From Phytoactinopolyspora endophytica (GTDB lineage: Bacteria; Actinomycetota; Actinomycetes; Jiangellales; Jiangellaceae): a stretch of 14,028 nt of DNA. Under the pieces are notes generated by a model. That model saw only the letters and a program-made list of their open reading frames with translations. It was not told where the DNA came from and ran no database searches. Shown here one piece after another: positions 7,254 through 14,028 of this stretch. Positions within the stretch are counted from its first letter, which is position 1. Every line of letters starts with the position of its first letter. Position numbers and translations under genes: made by a program. Where the stretch lies: assembly GCF_004138495.1 (NCBI RefSeq), contig NZ_ML142870.1, positions 27,560 to 41,587 on the forward strand, given 5' to 3'.

Positions 7254-8824
7254 CTCAAGGCACCCGCCCCATCGCAGGCGATGGAGCCGTCGAACTGACA
7301 TTGCTCACCTGGCGCGGTGTACGCGACTCGGTCCACCTGCGCGGTGAGCGGACCATCCGGCGGGACGAAATCACCCATCTCGGGGGTCGTCTCGCTCGCC
7401 CAGACGTTGAAGAACATCTGAGCGGCCCGGTCCGGGATGCGGTCGGTGTTGACGATGGACACGGTGACCTCACCGTCAAGGTAGAAGTCGAGCCGATCCG
7501 CGGTCCAGACCATCCCGTAATCGTGGAACGCCTCATCTGACGGCGCGGACAGGTCCACGAACGTCGGCCGCAGCGGTTGGTCGTTCCGCCAGGTGTTGAC
7601 CTTGACCTGGTCGGGGTTGACCCCGAGCAGCTTGGCGATGTCGATCGCCTCGGACGGCTCCGAGGAGGTGGCGCCAACCCAGGTGAAGAAGGTCGACATC
7701 ACACCAGAGCCTTCGACACCTCTCATCTTGACCTCGTAGGTGCCGTAACCGAGCTTGCTCTTGTGCTGTACCTCCGCGCAGGCATAGTCGCGGTCACCGG
7801 TGGGCTGTTCCACGTAGGTCAGCTTGAGCACGCCGTCCGAGACCTCCACCTGGTCGGCATCCCAGGTGCAGTTCTGCTTCGCGCCGTTGTTCCATCCGTC
7901 GGAGACGTTCCAGCGCGACGTGTCGAGCGTGTCGAAGTCGTCGACGAACGACGTCGTCGGCGGCTGGACGTCGATGCCGCAGGCCACGGAGCCGGCGAAC
8001 TGACAATCCTCGCCCGCACGGGTGAACGCCACGTACTGGTACTCGGTGGTGATGGGGTGGCCCGGATACTCGAACTCCCCCATCCAGTCAGTCAGCGTGT
8101 CCGTGCTCCACAGCATGGTGAAGATGAACTGGTTGCGGGTCGGAACGTCGGCCGGGTCGGTCAGTGTGTGCACCAGTTCCCCATCGATGAAGAACCGCAC
8201 GCGGTCCTGCTCCCACACGTAGGCGAAGTCCACCCATTGCTCGCTGCTGTCGTACCCGATGTCGGCCGGCCAGGGACCCCGGTTGGAGCCGTTGACGTGC
8301 GTGTTCAACTCCACCTCGGTGGTGTCCTTGCCGAGCACCTCGAAGTCGAGCTCCATGTGCGGTTCACCGTGATACGGCCCGACGTAGGAGAACAGCGACG
8401 AGTTGGTTCCGCTGGCCTTGCCCGCCTTCATCCGGGTCTCGTACGTGCCGTAGCCGTACCGTTTGTTGGTCTGAATCGCCCCACAGGAGTAGTCGCGATC
8501 GCCGTAGGACGTGTCGTCCAGCGTGAGCGTCAGGACTCCGCCGGCGACGGTGGCTTTGTCCTTGTTGAACTCGCAGTTCTGGTGGCCGCCGTTGTTGTAG
8601 CCGTCATTCACGAACCAGAAGTCCGGGTCGATGCCCGCGTCAAACTCCTCGATGAACGATTCGCCGCCGAGGTCAGCCTGCATGCCGGCCTGTGACGGTG
8701 CCGGGACAGCGCGCTCTGCGTCAGCCGAAGTAGGCTGCGCCTGAGGCGTGATGGCGGTGACTCCGCAGAGAGTGACGGCGGCTGTGGTTGCCGCCATGAT
8801 GGTCATTCGTCGTCGTGTTCGCAT
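7250..8824 (-). CDS. Secreted tandem GH16 protein: lichenase-like catalytic domain plus degenerate second GH16 domain
   Basis: The protein has 524 residues with an Arg-rich N-terminus and a hydrophobic segment (about 8-30) forming a Sec-type signal; the LC at 19-20 is not a good lipobox. Domain 1 (about 55-283) resembles beta-1,3-1,4-glucanases and ExoK: NDGYNNGGHQNC, GYGTYETRMK, then ELDFE with nucleophile E158, D160 and acid/base E162, and LGKDTTEVELN. Domain 2 (about 292-517) repeats the pattern (SDGWNNGAKQNC, GYGTYEVKMR), but the motif reads AIDIA (A393, D395, A397), so both glutamates are gone and it is probably a binding domain. Both keep the Cys pair typical of lichenases (C84/C114, C319/C349), and both end in a C-Q-F-x-G-S-x-A-C motif (C274/C282, C509/C517). 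ATG 8824 has AAGGG about 12 bases upstream. It lies 72 bp after the transporter ATPase gene and is coupled to the sulfatase. Substrate is likely a beta-glucan but unproven. Confidence 0.92.
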   Translation of the reverse strand: MRTRRRMTIMAATTAAVTLCGVTAITPQAQPTSADAERAVPAPSQAGMQADLGGESFIEEFDAGIDPDFWFVNDGYNNGGHQNCEFNKDKATVAGGVLTLTLDDTSYGDRDYSCGAIQTNKRYGYGTYETRMKAGKASGTNSSLFSYVGPYHGEPHMELDFEVLGKDTTEVELNTHVNGSNRGPWPADIGYDSSEQWVDFAYVWEQDRVRFFIDGELVHTLTDPADVPTRNQFIFTMLWSTDTLTDWMGEFEYPGHPITTEYQYVAFTRAGEDCQFAGSVACGIDVQPPTTSFVDDFDTLDTSRWNVSDGWNNGAKQNCTWDADQVEVSDGVLKLTYVEQPTGDRDYACAEVQHKSKLGYGTYEVKMRGVEGSGVMSTFFTWVGATSSEPSEAIDIAKLLGVNPDQVKVNTWRNDQPLRPTFVDLSAPSDEAFHDYGMVWTADRLDFYLDGEVTVSIVNTDRIPDRAAQMFFNVWASETTPEMGDFVPPDGPLTAQVDRVAYTAPGEQCQFDGSIACDGAGALR

Positions 8825-8896
8825 GCTGGTGTGGATCCCTTCTTCGCGATCTGTGCACGAGCAGGTGCGGTACTGATGCCTCCTTTCCGGTCTCCT

Positions 8897-9931
8897 TCAG
8901 GCGAGCTCGGATGCGACGCCGGCCAGGCTGAGCTCGTCGGATCTCAGGCACGCGGCGTGGTGGCCCGGACCGATCCCGTCGAGCACCGGCCCCTGACCGG
9001 ACACGTCGCACACGCCCGCCACGGCGTACGGGCAGCGGGTGTGGAAGTAGCAGCCGGCCGGCGGGTTCGACGGGTCCGGAAGGTCGTCGGTGAGCCGGAC
9101 CCGCCGGCCCACATCTCGCAGCCGCGGGTCGGGCCGCGGCACCGCCGACAGCAGCGCCTCGGTGTATGGATGGCGCGGTGACGCGTAGAGCTCCGCCGTC
9201 TCCGCCAGCTCTACGATCTTGCCCAGGTACATGACCGCGACCCGGTCACAGACGCTCTCCACCACGGACAGGTCATGGGACACGAACAGGAAGGTCAGGC
9301 TGAACTCTTCCTGCAGGTCGCGCAGCAGGTTCAGAATCTGGGCCCGGACGGACACGTCCAGCGCCGAGACCGGCTCGTCCGCGATCACCAGCCGTGGTCC
9401 GAGGATGAGTGCACGGGCGATGTTGACCCGTTGCCGCTCTCCACCGGAGAAGGCGTGCGGGTAACGATCCATGTACTTCGGCGACAGTCCTACCCGCGCA
9501 AGCATGTCGGCCACCCGGTCCTCCAGCTCAGAACCGGTGGCGATCCCATTGGCGCGCAGCGGCTCGCCGACGATCTGCCGCAACGTCATCCGCGGGTTCA
9601 GCGAAGAGAACGGGTCTTGGAACACCACCCGGATCTGGCGTTGGAAGGGCCGCAGCTCCCGTTCCCGTAGCGCGGCAAGATCCGTGACCGTCCCATCCGT
9701 CCCGCGATAGCCGATCATTCCGGTGCTCGGCTTGATGATGCGAGAGATCGAGCGACCCAGCGTGGTCTTGCCACAGCCGGACTCTCCCACCAGACCGAGC
9801 GTCTCGCCTGGCTGGATGGTCAGGTCCACACCATCCACCGCACGCACGTGTCCGACCGTGCGGCCGATGAAACCGGCCTTCACCGGGAAGTGCACCTTCA
9901 GGTCGCGGACGTCGAGAATGGGCATGGTCAT
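8897..9931 (-). CDS. ABC transporter ATPase, OppF/DppF type
   Basis: This 344-residue protein is one of two nucleotide-binding subunits powering import through the adjacent permeases at the cytoplasmic face. Walker A is GESGCGKTT (K55), the Q-loop is VFQDPFSSLNPR (Q105), the signature is FSGGERQR, Walker B is LVIADEP (D185, E186), and the switch histidine is H219 in SHD. The C-terminal oligopeptide-type extension carries four Cys (C294, C300, C308, C328), the arrangement that binds an iron-sulfur cluster in some Dpp ATPases. ATG 9931 overlaps the stop of the preceding ATPase gene (ATGA) and has AGGAGG at 9939-9944, 7 bases upstream, so the start is secure. It follows the D-type ATPase gene and precedes the GH16 gene by 72 bp. 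The usual dipeptide annotation is doubtful; the context favours oligosaccharides. Confidence 0.95.
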   Translation of the reverse strand: MTMPILDVRDLKVHFPVKAGFIGRTVGHVRAVDGVDLTIQPGETLGLVGESGCGKTTLGRSISRIIKPSTGMIGYRGTDGTVTDLAALRERELRPFQRQIRVVFQDPFSSLNPRMTLRQIVGEPLRANGIATGSELEDRVADMLARVGLSPKYMDRYPHAFSGGERQRVNIARALILGPRLVIADEPVSALDVSVRAQILNLLRDLQEEFSLTFLFVSHDLSVVESVCDRVAVMYLGKIVELAETAELYASPRHPYTEALLSAVPRPDPRLRDVGRRVRLTDDLPDPSNPPAGCYFHTRCPYAVAGVCDVSGQGPVLDGIGPGHHAACLRSDELSLAGVASELA

Positions 9932-10995
9932 CGCTGGACCTCCTCTGCGCCGAGCTGCCCGTCATCGCCGATCAGGTCCGCGTTCTCGTGCAGCACGCAA
10001 CGGGCGGTGCGCCCTGGACCGACCCGCACATCGGGTGGATCGGACCGGTCGCACAGCCCGGCGACAGCGTCGCCACAGCGTGGATGGAACGGGCATCCGG
10101 ACGGCCGATCGGACGGGTGCGGCACGTTGCCCCGGATCGTGGCGAGCCGTTGCCCAGTGCCTGCCCCCATCCGCGGGATCGACCCCAACAGCGCGCGCGT
10201 GTAGGGATGCTTCGGGTCGTGAAAGATCTCGTCCACGCCGCCGCGCTCTACCACCGTGCCCAGGTACATCACGACCACCTCGTCCGCGATCTCCGCCACC
10301 ACACCCAGATCGTGCGTGATGAACAGCACCGACATCCCGGTCTCGGCCTGCAGCTCGTGGATCAGGTCGATGATCCGCGCCTGCGTCGTCACATCCAGCG
10401 CCGTCGTCGGCTCGTCGGCGATCAACAGCGCGGGACCGGCAGCCAGTGCGATGGCGATCATCACCCGTTGGCACATCCCGCCGGACAGCTGGAACGAGTA
10501 CGCATCCAGGCGCTCCTCCGGCCGCGGAATACCCACCCGTCGCAGCAAGTCCGCCGCCCGCTCCCGCGCCTGTTCCCTGTCCAGCGGCATATGCAGCCGG
10601 ATCGCCTCCACCAGCTGGGCGCCAACGGTGTACATCGGCGACAGCGACGCCATCGGCTCCTGGAACACCATCGAGATCTCCCCGCCGCGAACCCGGCGCA
10701 TCTCCTCGCTCTTCGGCCCGTACCGGGCCAGGTCGACCGGCGCCTGACCGTCGCGCCGCCACCAGATCTCCCCGGCGACGACCCGGCCGGGCTCGTCGAC
10801 CAGGCCGAGCACGGAGCGGGCCGTCACGCTCTTTCCGCAGCCTGACTCGCCAACCACACACACCGTCTTGCCGGCCGGCACGGTCAGGCTCACCCCGTCC
10901 ACCGCACGCACCGTCCCCTCGCGGGTGAAGAAGTGCGTCGTCAGCCCGTCGATCTCCAACAGTGCGTCGCTGGCCTGCACAGGTCTCATCGCCAT
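9928..10995 (-). CDS. ABC transporter ATPase, OppD/DppD type
   Basis: This 355-residue protein is the second nucleotide-binding subunit of the importer and should dimerise with the F-type ATPase. It has Walker A GESGCGKS (K55), Q-loop VFQEPMASLSP (Q112), signature LSGGMCQR, Walker B LLIADEPTTALD (D194, E195) and H228 in THD. The signature has Cys where most DppD proteins have Arg (LSGGMRQR), a position outside the ATP-contacting core. The C-terminal extension holds C301, C307, C315 and C333, with the same C-x5-C-x7-C spacing as its partner. ATG 10995 lies 3 bases after the stop of the C-type permease gene, with TAAGG directly upstream; in-frame ATG 10989 is an alternative. Its end overlaps the next ATPase start by 4 bases, so both ATPases are probably made in equal amounts. 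Confidence 0.95.
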   Translation of the reverse strand: MAMRPVQASDALLEIDGLTTHFFTREGTVRAVDGVSLTVPAGKTVCVVGESGCGKSVTARSVLGLVDEPGRVVAGEIWWRRDGQAPVDLARYGPKSEEMRRVRGGEISMVFQEPMASLSPMYTVGAQLVEAIRLHMPLDREQARERAADLLRRVGIPRPEERLDAYSFQLSGGMCQRVMIAIALAAGPALLIADEPTTALDVTTQARIIDLIHELQAETGMSVLFITHDLGVVAEIADEVVVMYLGTVVERGGVDEIFHDPKHPYTRALLGSIPRMGAGTGQRLATIRGNVPHPSDRPSGCPFHPRCGDAVAGLCDRSDPPDVRVGPGRTARCVLHENADLIGDDGQLGAEEVQR

Positions 10996-10998
10996 TCC

Positions 10999-12138
10999 TT
11001 ACTTCTTGTACGGGTCCGCGGCGTCGCGCAGACCGTCGCCGACGAAGTTCAGCGCCAGGACCGCGATGACGACGGCCAGGCCGGGGATCATCAACCACGG
11101 AGCCGTGGCCAGCACCCGGACGTTCTGCGCGTCCTGCAACAGCACGCCCCAGCTGACCACCGGGGGCTGCAGACCCAGCCCAAGGAAGCTCAGTGCGGTC
11201 TCGGCCAGGATCATCGCCGGGATCGACAGGGTCACGGACGCGATGAGGTGACTGGTGAACGACGGCAGCATGTGTCGATAGATCACCCGCGGCCGCCCGC
11301 TCCCGTCGAGGCGCGCAGAGGTCACAAACTCCTCGTTGCGCAAGGAGAGGAACCGGCCGCGCACGACACGCGCCATGTCCGTCCATCCGATGATGGCCAA
11401 GATCACGGTGATGGCGAAGTAGCGCTGCATCGGCCCCCACTCGTGTGGCAGCGCCGCTGACAGACCCATCCAGAGTGGAATCCCGGGGATCGACATGAAG
11501 AACTCGACCACGCGTTGGATGACGGTGTCCGTCTTGCCGGCGAAGTACCCGGACATGCCGCCCAGGATGATGCCGAGGATCAGCGCCATCGCCACGCCTA
11601 CCAGGCCGATCGTCATCGACACCCGGGTGCCGTGGATCATCCGGGACAGCAGGTCGTACCCATTGCGATTCGCCCCGAGCAAGTACATCGGCTGGTCCGG
11701 ATCCTCCGGGCCGATCAGGTGCCGATCCCACGGGATCAGCCCGAACAGCTCGTACTCGTCGCCCTTCACGAACAGGCCGACGTCGATCTTCTGTGACTTG
11801 TCCACCTCGAACGTCGGCTCGAACGTCTCCGGGTCGACGGTCGAGGTGTAACCGTGCACGTAGAGGCCGGCATCGGAGTCGATGCGCAACTGCTGCGGTG
11901 GCGCGTAGGTGTACTCCGAGTTGAACGTGCTGGAGCTCACCGGCGCGAGGAACTCGGCGAACAGCGCGACCAGATAGATGCAGGCGATGAGGACCAGCCC
12001 GACCATCGCCAGCTTGTGTTGGCGGAACTTCCACCACACGAGCCGCCGCTGAGTCGCCGCGCGCCGCCCGCCCGTCTCGTCACCGCCTGCTGGATCTCCA
12101 GTGACGCTCGCGTCGGCGTCTGGAAGAACGCTCGTCAT
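10999..12138 (-). CDS. ABC transporter permease, OppC/DppC type, with long extracytoplasmic insertion
   Basis: The 379-residue inner-membrane permease pairs with the B-type permease. A first membrane helix lies at about 43-65, and further helices at about 174-198, 205-232, 241-256, 298-322 and 347-368. The EAA loop contacting the ATPases reads EEFVTSARLDG then P292. It is about 80 residues longer than a typical DppC. The extra length is a loop (about 66-152) after helix 1 containing GYTSTVDPETFEPTFEVDKS and VKGDEYELFGLI. I recall a loop of this kind in permeases encoded next to glycosidases in Thermotoga and rhizobia; this is from memory, so the sugar link is an inference. ATG 12138 has AGGAG at 12146-12150, 7 bases upstream, overlapping the stop of the B-type gene. 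The N-terminal 30 residues are polar and variable. Confidence 0.95.
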   Translation of the reverse strand: MTSVLPDADASVTGDPAGGDETGGRRAATQRRLVWWKFRQHKLAMVGLVLIACIYLVALFAEFLAPVSSSTFNSEYTYAPPQQLRIDSDAGLYVHGYTSTVDPETFEPTFEVDKSQKIDVGLFVKGDEYELFGLIPWDRHLIGPEDPDQPMYLLGANRNGYDLLSRMIHGTRVSMTIGLVGVAMALILGIILGGMSGYFAGKTDTVIQRVVEFFMSIPGIPLWMGLSAALPHEWGPMQRYFAITVILAIIGWTDMARVVRGRFLSLRNEEFVTSARLDGSGRPRVIYRHMLPSFTSHLIASVTLSIPAMILAETALSFLGLGLQPPVVSWGVLLQDAQNVRVLATAPWLMIPGLAVVIAVLALNFVGDGLRDAADPYKK

Positions 12139-12148
12139 GAGTCATCTC

Positions 12149-13090
12149 CTACCGGTAGCCCAGCCGGACCCGGGGATCGAGCCAGGCGAGCAAGATGTCG
12201 GACAGCAAAGTGCCGATGACGGTCAGCACGCTGACGATCAGGATGATGGAACCGGCCAGGTACATGTCCTGGGTCCGCAGGGCGCTGAACAGCAACGGAC
12301 CAGTGGTCGGCAGGTTCAGCACCTGCGCGACGATCACCTCGCCGCCCACCAGTCCCGGTAGCACCCAGCCGATGGTGGACACGAACGGGTTCAGAGCCAT
12401 CCGGACCGGGTACTTGATCACCAGCGTCTTCTCCGACGCGCCGCGCGCTCTCGCCGCGACTACATAGGGCTTCTTGAGCTCGTCGAGAAGATTCGCGCGC
12501 AGCACCCGAATCATCCCGGCCGTGCCCGCCGTGCCGAGAACCACCACAGCGATGCCGATGGTCAGCGGCGATATCCCACTCGTGCTCAACCCGAAGACGC
12601 TGTACGCCACGTACATCATCGCCAGCGCAAGCATGAAGTTCGGGATCGCGAGACCGAGAAAGCCGATGGTGGTGGCGAGGTAGTCGCCGAACGAGTACTG
12701 CCGTACTGCCGAGTACAGTCCGATCGGGAACGCCACGATCCAGGTGAACAGGAGTGCGAACACGGTCAGGCCTATCGACCATGGGAGGCGGTCAAGGACG
12801 AGGCTGCTCACGCTGCGCCCGTACTCGAAGGACTCCCCGAAATCGCCGTGGAAGAGGATGCCGCTGATCCACTTGGTGTACTGGGCGTAGAACGGCTCAC
12901 CCAGCCCGTACCGCTGCCGCAGGCCGTCCAGCATGGCCGGGTCGACCTGTTCGCCCTCTGATTCGAGCCTGGTCACCCAGGCGGTCAGGAAGTCACCCGG
13001 CGGCAGTTGAATAATGGCGAACGCCACCAGCGAGATGGCGAACAGAGTCGGCACCATATAGAAACAGCGACGGCCGATGTACCTGAGCAC
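12149..13090 (-). CDS. ABC transporter permease, OppB/DppB type
   Basis: The 313-residue inner-membrane permease has six predicted helices: about 11-30, 106-128, 140-166, 172-195, 238-260 and 278-303. The N-terminus RYIGRRCFYMVPTLF is typical of the B subunit, as is the loop ending YGLGEPFYAQY. The EAA loop that docks the ATPases is YVVAARARGASEK (209-221). The block LNPFVSTIGWVLPGLVGGE together with LNLPTTGPLL looks like the subfamily found with carbohydrate-linked Opp-type systems, a judgement from memory. The start is GTG 13090, with GGAGGT at 13096-13101, 5 bases upstream. It follows the binding-protein gene by 101 bp and precedes the C-type permease gene by 10 bp, with the ribosome site for the next gene over its own stop codon. 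Confidence 0.95.
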   Translation of the reverse strand: MLRYIGRRCFYMVPTLFAISLVAFAIIQLPPGDFLTAWVTRLESEGEQVDPAMLDGLRQRYGLGEPFYAQYTKWISGILFHGDFGESFEYGRSVSSLVLDRLPWSIGLTVFALLFTWIVAFPIGLYSAVRQYSFGDYLATTIGFLGLAIPNFMLALAMMYVAYSVFGLSTSGISPLTIGIAVVVLGTAGTAGMIRVLRANLLDELKKPYVVAARARGASEKTLVIKYPVRMALNPFVSTIGWVLPGLVGGEVIVAQVLNLPTTGPLLFSALRTQDMYLAGSIILIVSVLTVIGTLLSDILLAWLDPRVRLGYR

Positions 13091-13095
13091 GCCAC

Positions 13096-13101
13096 ACCTC
13101 C
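13096..13101 (-). promoter_or_regulatory. Strong ribosome binding site fixing a GTG start (B-type permease)
   Basis: GGAGGT on the minus strand lies 5 bases before GTG 13090. It supports this GTG as the true start of the permease gene. Confidence 0.8.
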
Positions 13102-13160
13102 AGTGCGTGTCGGGGACTCAAGAGCCGGTTCAGGAACGGTCTGTCAGCGTTGCGGACGTA

Positions 13161-13187
13161 TCGCGGAACCCCAGGCGGGCGCCGCGA
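13161..13187 (-). other. Stem-loop between binding-protein and permease genes
   Basis: TCGCGG at 13161-13166 and CCGCGA at 13182-13187 form a perfect 6-bp stem with a 15-base GC-rich loop, 4 bases after the binding-protein stop codon. No T-run follows on the minus strand, so a strong intrinsic terminator is unlikely. It could stabilise the upstream mRNA or lower read-through, the usual way a binding protein is made in excess over its permeases. This role is inferred. Confidence 0.4.
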
Positions 13188-13191
13188 AGCG

Positions 13192-14028
13192 CTACGTCAT
13201 GAAGTACTGCTCCGGGTTGGTGACGCCCGGATACGGGAAATCCGCCGCGAAGAACGTCTGGTCCACCATGTTGTGGAAGTTGTTCTTCACCACGCCGTAC
13301 GGCGGGACCGGAGTGCTGATGCCGATCAGCCAGAACTGCTCCTTGGTGATGGCCAGCACCTGGGCCATGAGCTCGGTGCGGCGGTCCGGGTCGGGTTCGA
13401 CCAGGATCTCCTGGTAGATGCGGAACTGCTCCTTCACTGGCTCCGGCGGTTCCATCCCGTCCTCTTCATCACCGTCGAGCCAGTTGGACCACTTGAGGGC
13501 GAAGGCGTTGTCGATGCCCCACCGCGGCAGGTAGTACGTCGGCGAGTTCACCGGGTCGAGGGCACCATCGCCGTCCCAGACGTGCGCCTCGTGCTCGTTG
13601 GCCTGGAGCAGCTCGTAGCGCAGTTCGTTGGCCTCGGTCTGCATGCTCATGTCGATGCCGACCTCGCGCCAGTACCCTTTGACCAGTTCCAGGCTGTCGA
13701 TCATCTCCGGCTTCCCGCCATCGGTCGCCACCAGAACCCGGAAGGAGATCGGCGTGCCGTCCGGTCCCAGCCGGATGCCGTCGGCGTTACGCTCGGAATA
13801 GCCGGCGTCGTCGAGATGCTGGTTGGCCAGGTCGACGTCGTACTCGGTGTACTGCTTGCCCATCTCCTCGTCGTACAGAGCGCTTTCGGGAAGCGGGGAA
13901 GGCTGCCATGGTTCGCCCTGGCGGGCGTAGACGGCCTCGATGATCTCCTGCCGGTTGATGGCATGCGACAACCCGATCCGGAAGTCCTTGTTCTGGAATA
14001 TCTCCCGCTTCACCTCGTCCTGGCAGTT
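13192..14028 (-). CDS. Family-5 extracellular solute-binding protein of the ABC importer, C-terminal part
   Basis: The frame is open across the right edge. The visible 278 residues are the C-terminal half of a protein that is usually 550-650 residues, so the lipoprotein signal is not seen. The block REIFQNKDFRIGLSHAINRQ is the hallmark of SBP family 5 (DppA/OppA), followed by YDVDLANQHLDDAGY, then DGIRLGPDG. The C-terminal part, with WSNWLDGDEEDG, EPPEPVKEQF and PVPPYGVVKNNFHNM, resembles binding proteins coded beside glycosidases, again from memory. The GTG at 14013 is an internal Val codon and not the start, because in-frame sequence NCQDE precedes it. It should capture the substrate outside the membrane and deliver it to the two permeases encoded downstream. 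It is the first visible gene of the operon; the promoter is outside the window. Confidence 0.93.
   Translation of the reverse strand, partial: NCQDEVKREIFQNKDFRIGLSHAINRQEIIEAVYARQGEPWQPSPLPESALYDEEMGKQYTEYDVDLANQHLDDAGYSERNADGIRLGPDGTPISFRVLVATDGGKPEMIDSLELVKGYWREVGIDMSMQTEANELRYELLQANEHEAHVWDGDGALDPVNSPTYYLPRWGIDNAFALKWSNWLDGDEEDGMEPPEPVKEQFRIYQEILVEPDPDRRTELMAQVLAITKEQFWLIGISTPVPPYGVVKNNFHNMVDQTFFAADFPYPGVTNPEQYFMT

Noticed and set aside
7577..8695. A 372-codon plus-strand open frame antisense to the GH16 gene
   Set aside because: It mirrors GH16 codons (Val/Gly/Arg-rich) and has no motif or ribosome site; it is an expected by-product of high GC.
8825..8896. A separate promoter or small gene before GH16
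   Set aside because: GGAGG near 8884 has no start codon at proper spacing in frame with anything, and no promoter motif is convincing; GH16 is more simply part of the transporter operon.
9962..12037. A 691-codon open frame on the minus strand spanning the C-type permease and D-type ATPase genes
   Set aside because: It is an alternative frame of two well-supported genes; its product is Arg/Gly/Ala/Pro-rich with no domain, typical of high-GC shadow frames.

Overview
The window comes from a high-GC Gram-positive bacterium, almost certainly an actinomycete. GC is high throughout, GTG starts occur, genes are packed with ATGA/GTGA overlaps, and there is a DUF222 (13E12-type) HNH-family protein of the kind that is multicopy in actinomycetes. 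A soil or plant-associated genus rich in sugar transporters would fit, but I cannot name a genus from the sequence alone.

Left part (1-2307): a minus-strand DUF222 protein runs off the left edge, so its HNH nuclease part is not visible. It carries a striking Asp-rich repeat linker. About 260 bp separate it from a divergent, plus-strand GNAT acetyltransferase. The tail of the GNAT gene overlaps by 53 bp the tail of a minus-strand, cytoplasmic GH13 (alpha-amylase-family) glycosidase (2255-3559).

Middle part (3560-5747): a 158-bp divergent spacer separates the GH13 gene from a compact plus-strand operon, dhaK-dhaL-dhaM. This encodes the three-subunit, phosphoenolpyruvate-dependent dihydroxyacetone kinase. 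DhaM is the minimal EIIA-like form, so EI and HPr must come from elsewhere in the genome.

Right part (5787-14028): an apparent minus-strand operon of at least 8.2 kb, transcribed from the right edge leftwards. It encodes a family-5 solute-binding protein (N-terminus outside the window), two membrane permeases, two ATPases, a secreted protein with two GH16 domains, and a formylglycine-type (S1) sulfatase. The transporter would usually be annotated as a dipeptide/oligopeptide importer. The linked glycanase and the subfamily features of the permeases and binding protein instead suggest an oligosaccharide importer. The proposed pathway is: the lichenase-like GH16 cuts a beta-glucan or related polysaccharide outside the cell, the ABC transporter imports the fragments, and a cytoplasmic sulfatase removes sulfate (or a related ester) from them.

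The most interesting points are the GH16 protein, whose second domain keeps the fold signature but has lost both catalytic glutamates (ELDFE in domain 1, AIDIA in domain 2), and the sulfatase-GH16-Opp-type transporter combination. No tRNA, rRNA, CRISPR array, insertion sequence or prophage gene was seen, and no stretch over 300 bp lacks a gene.
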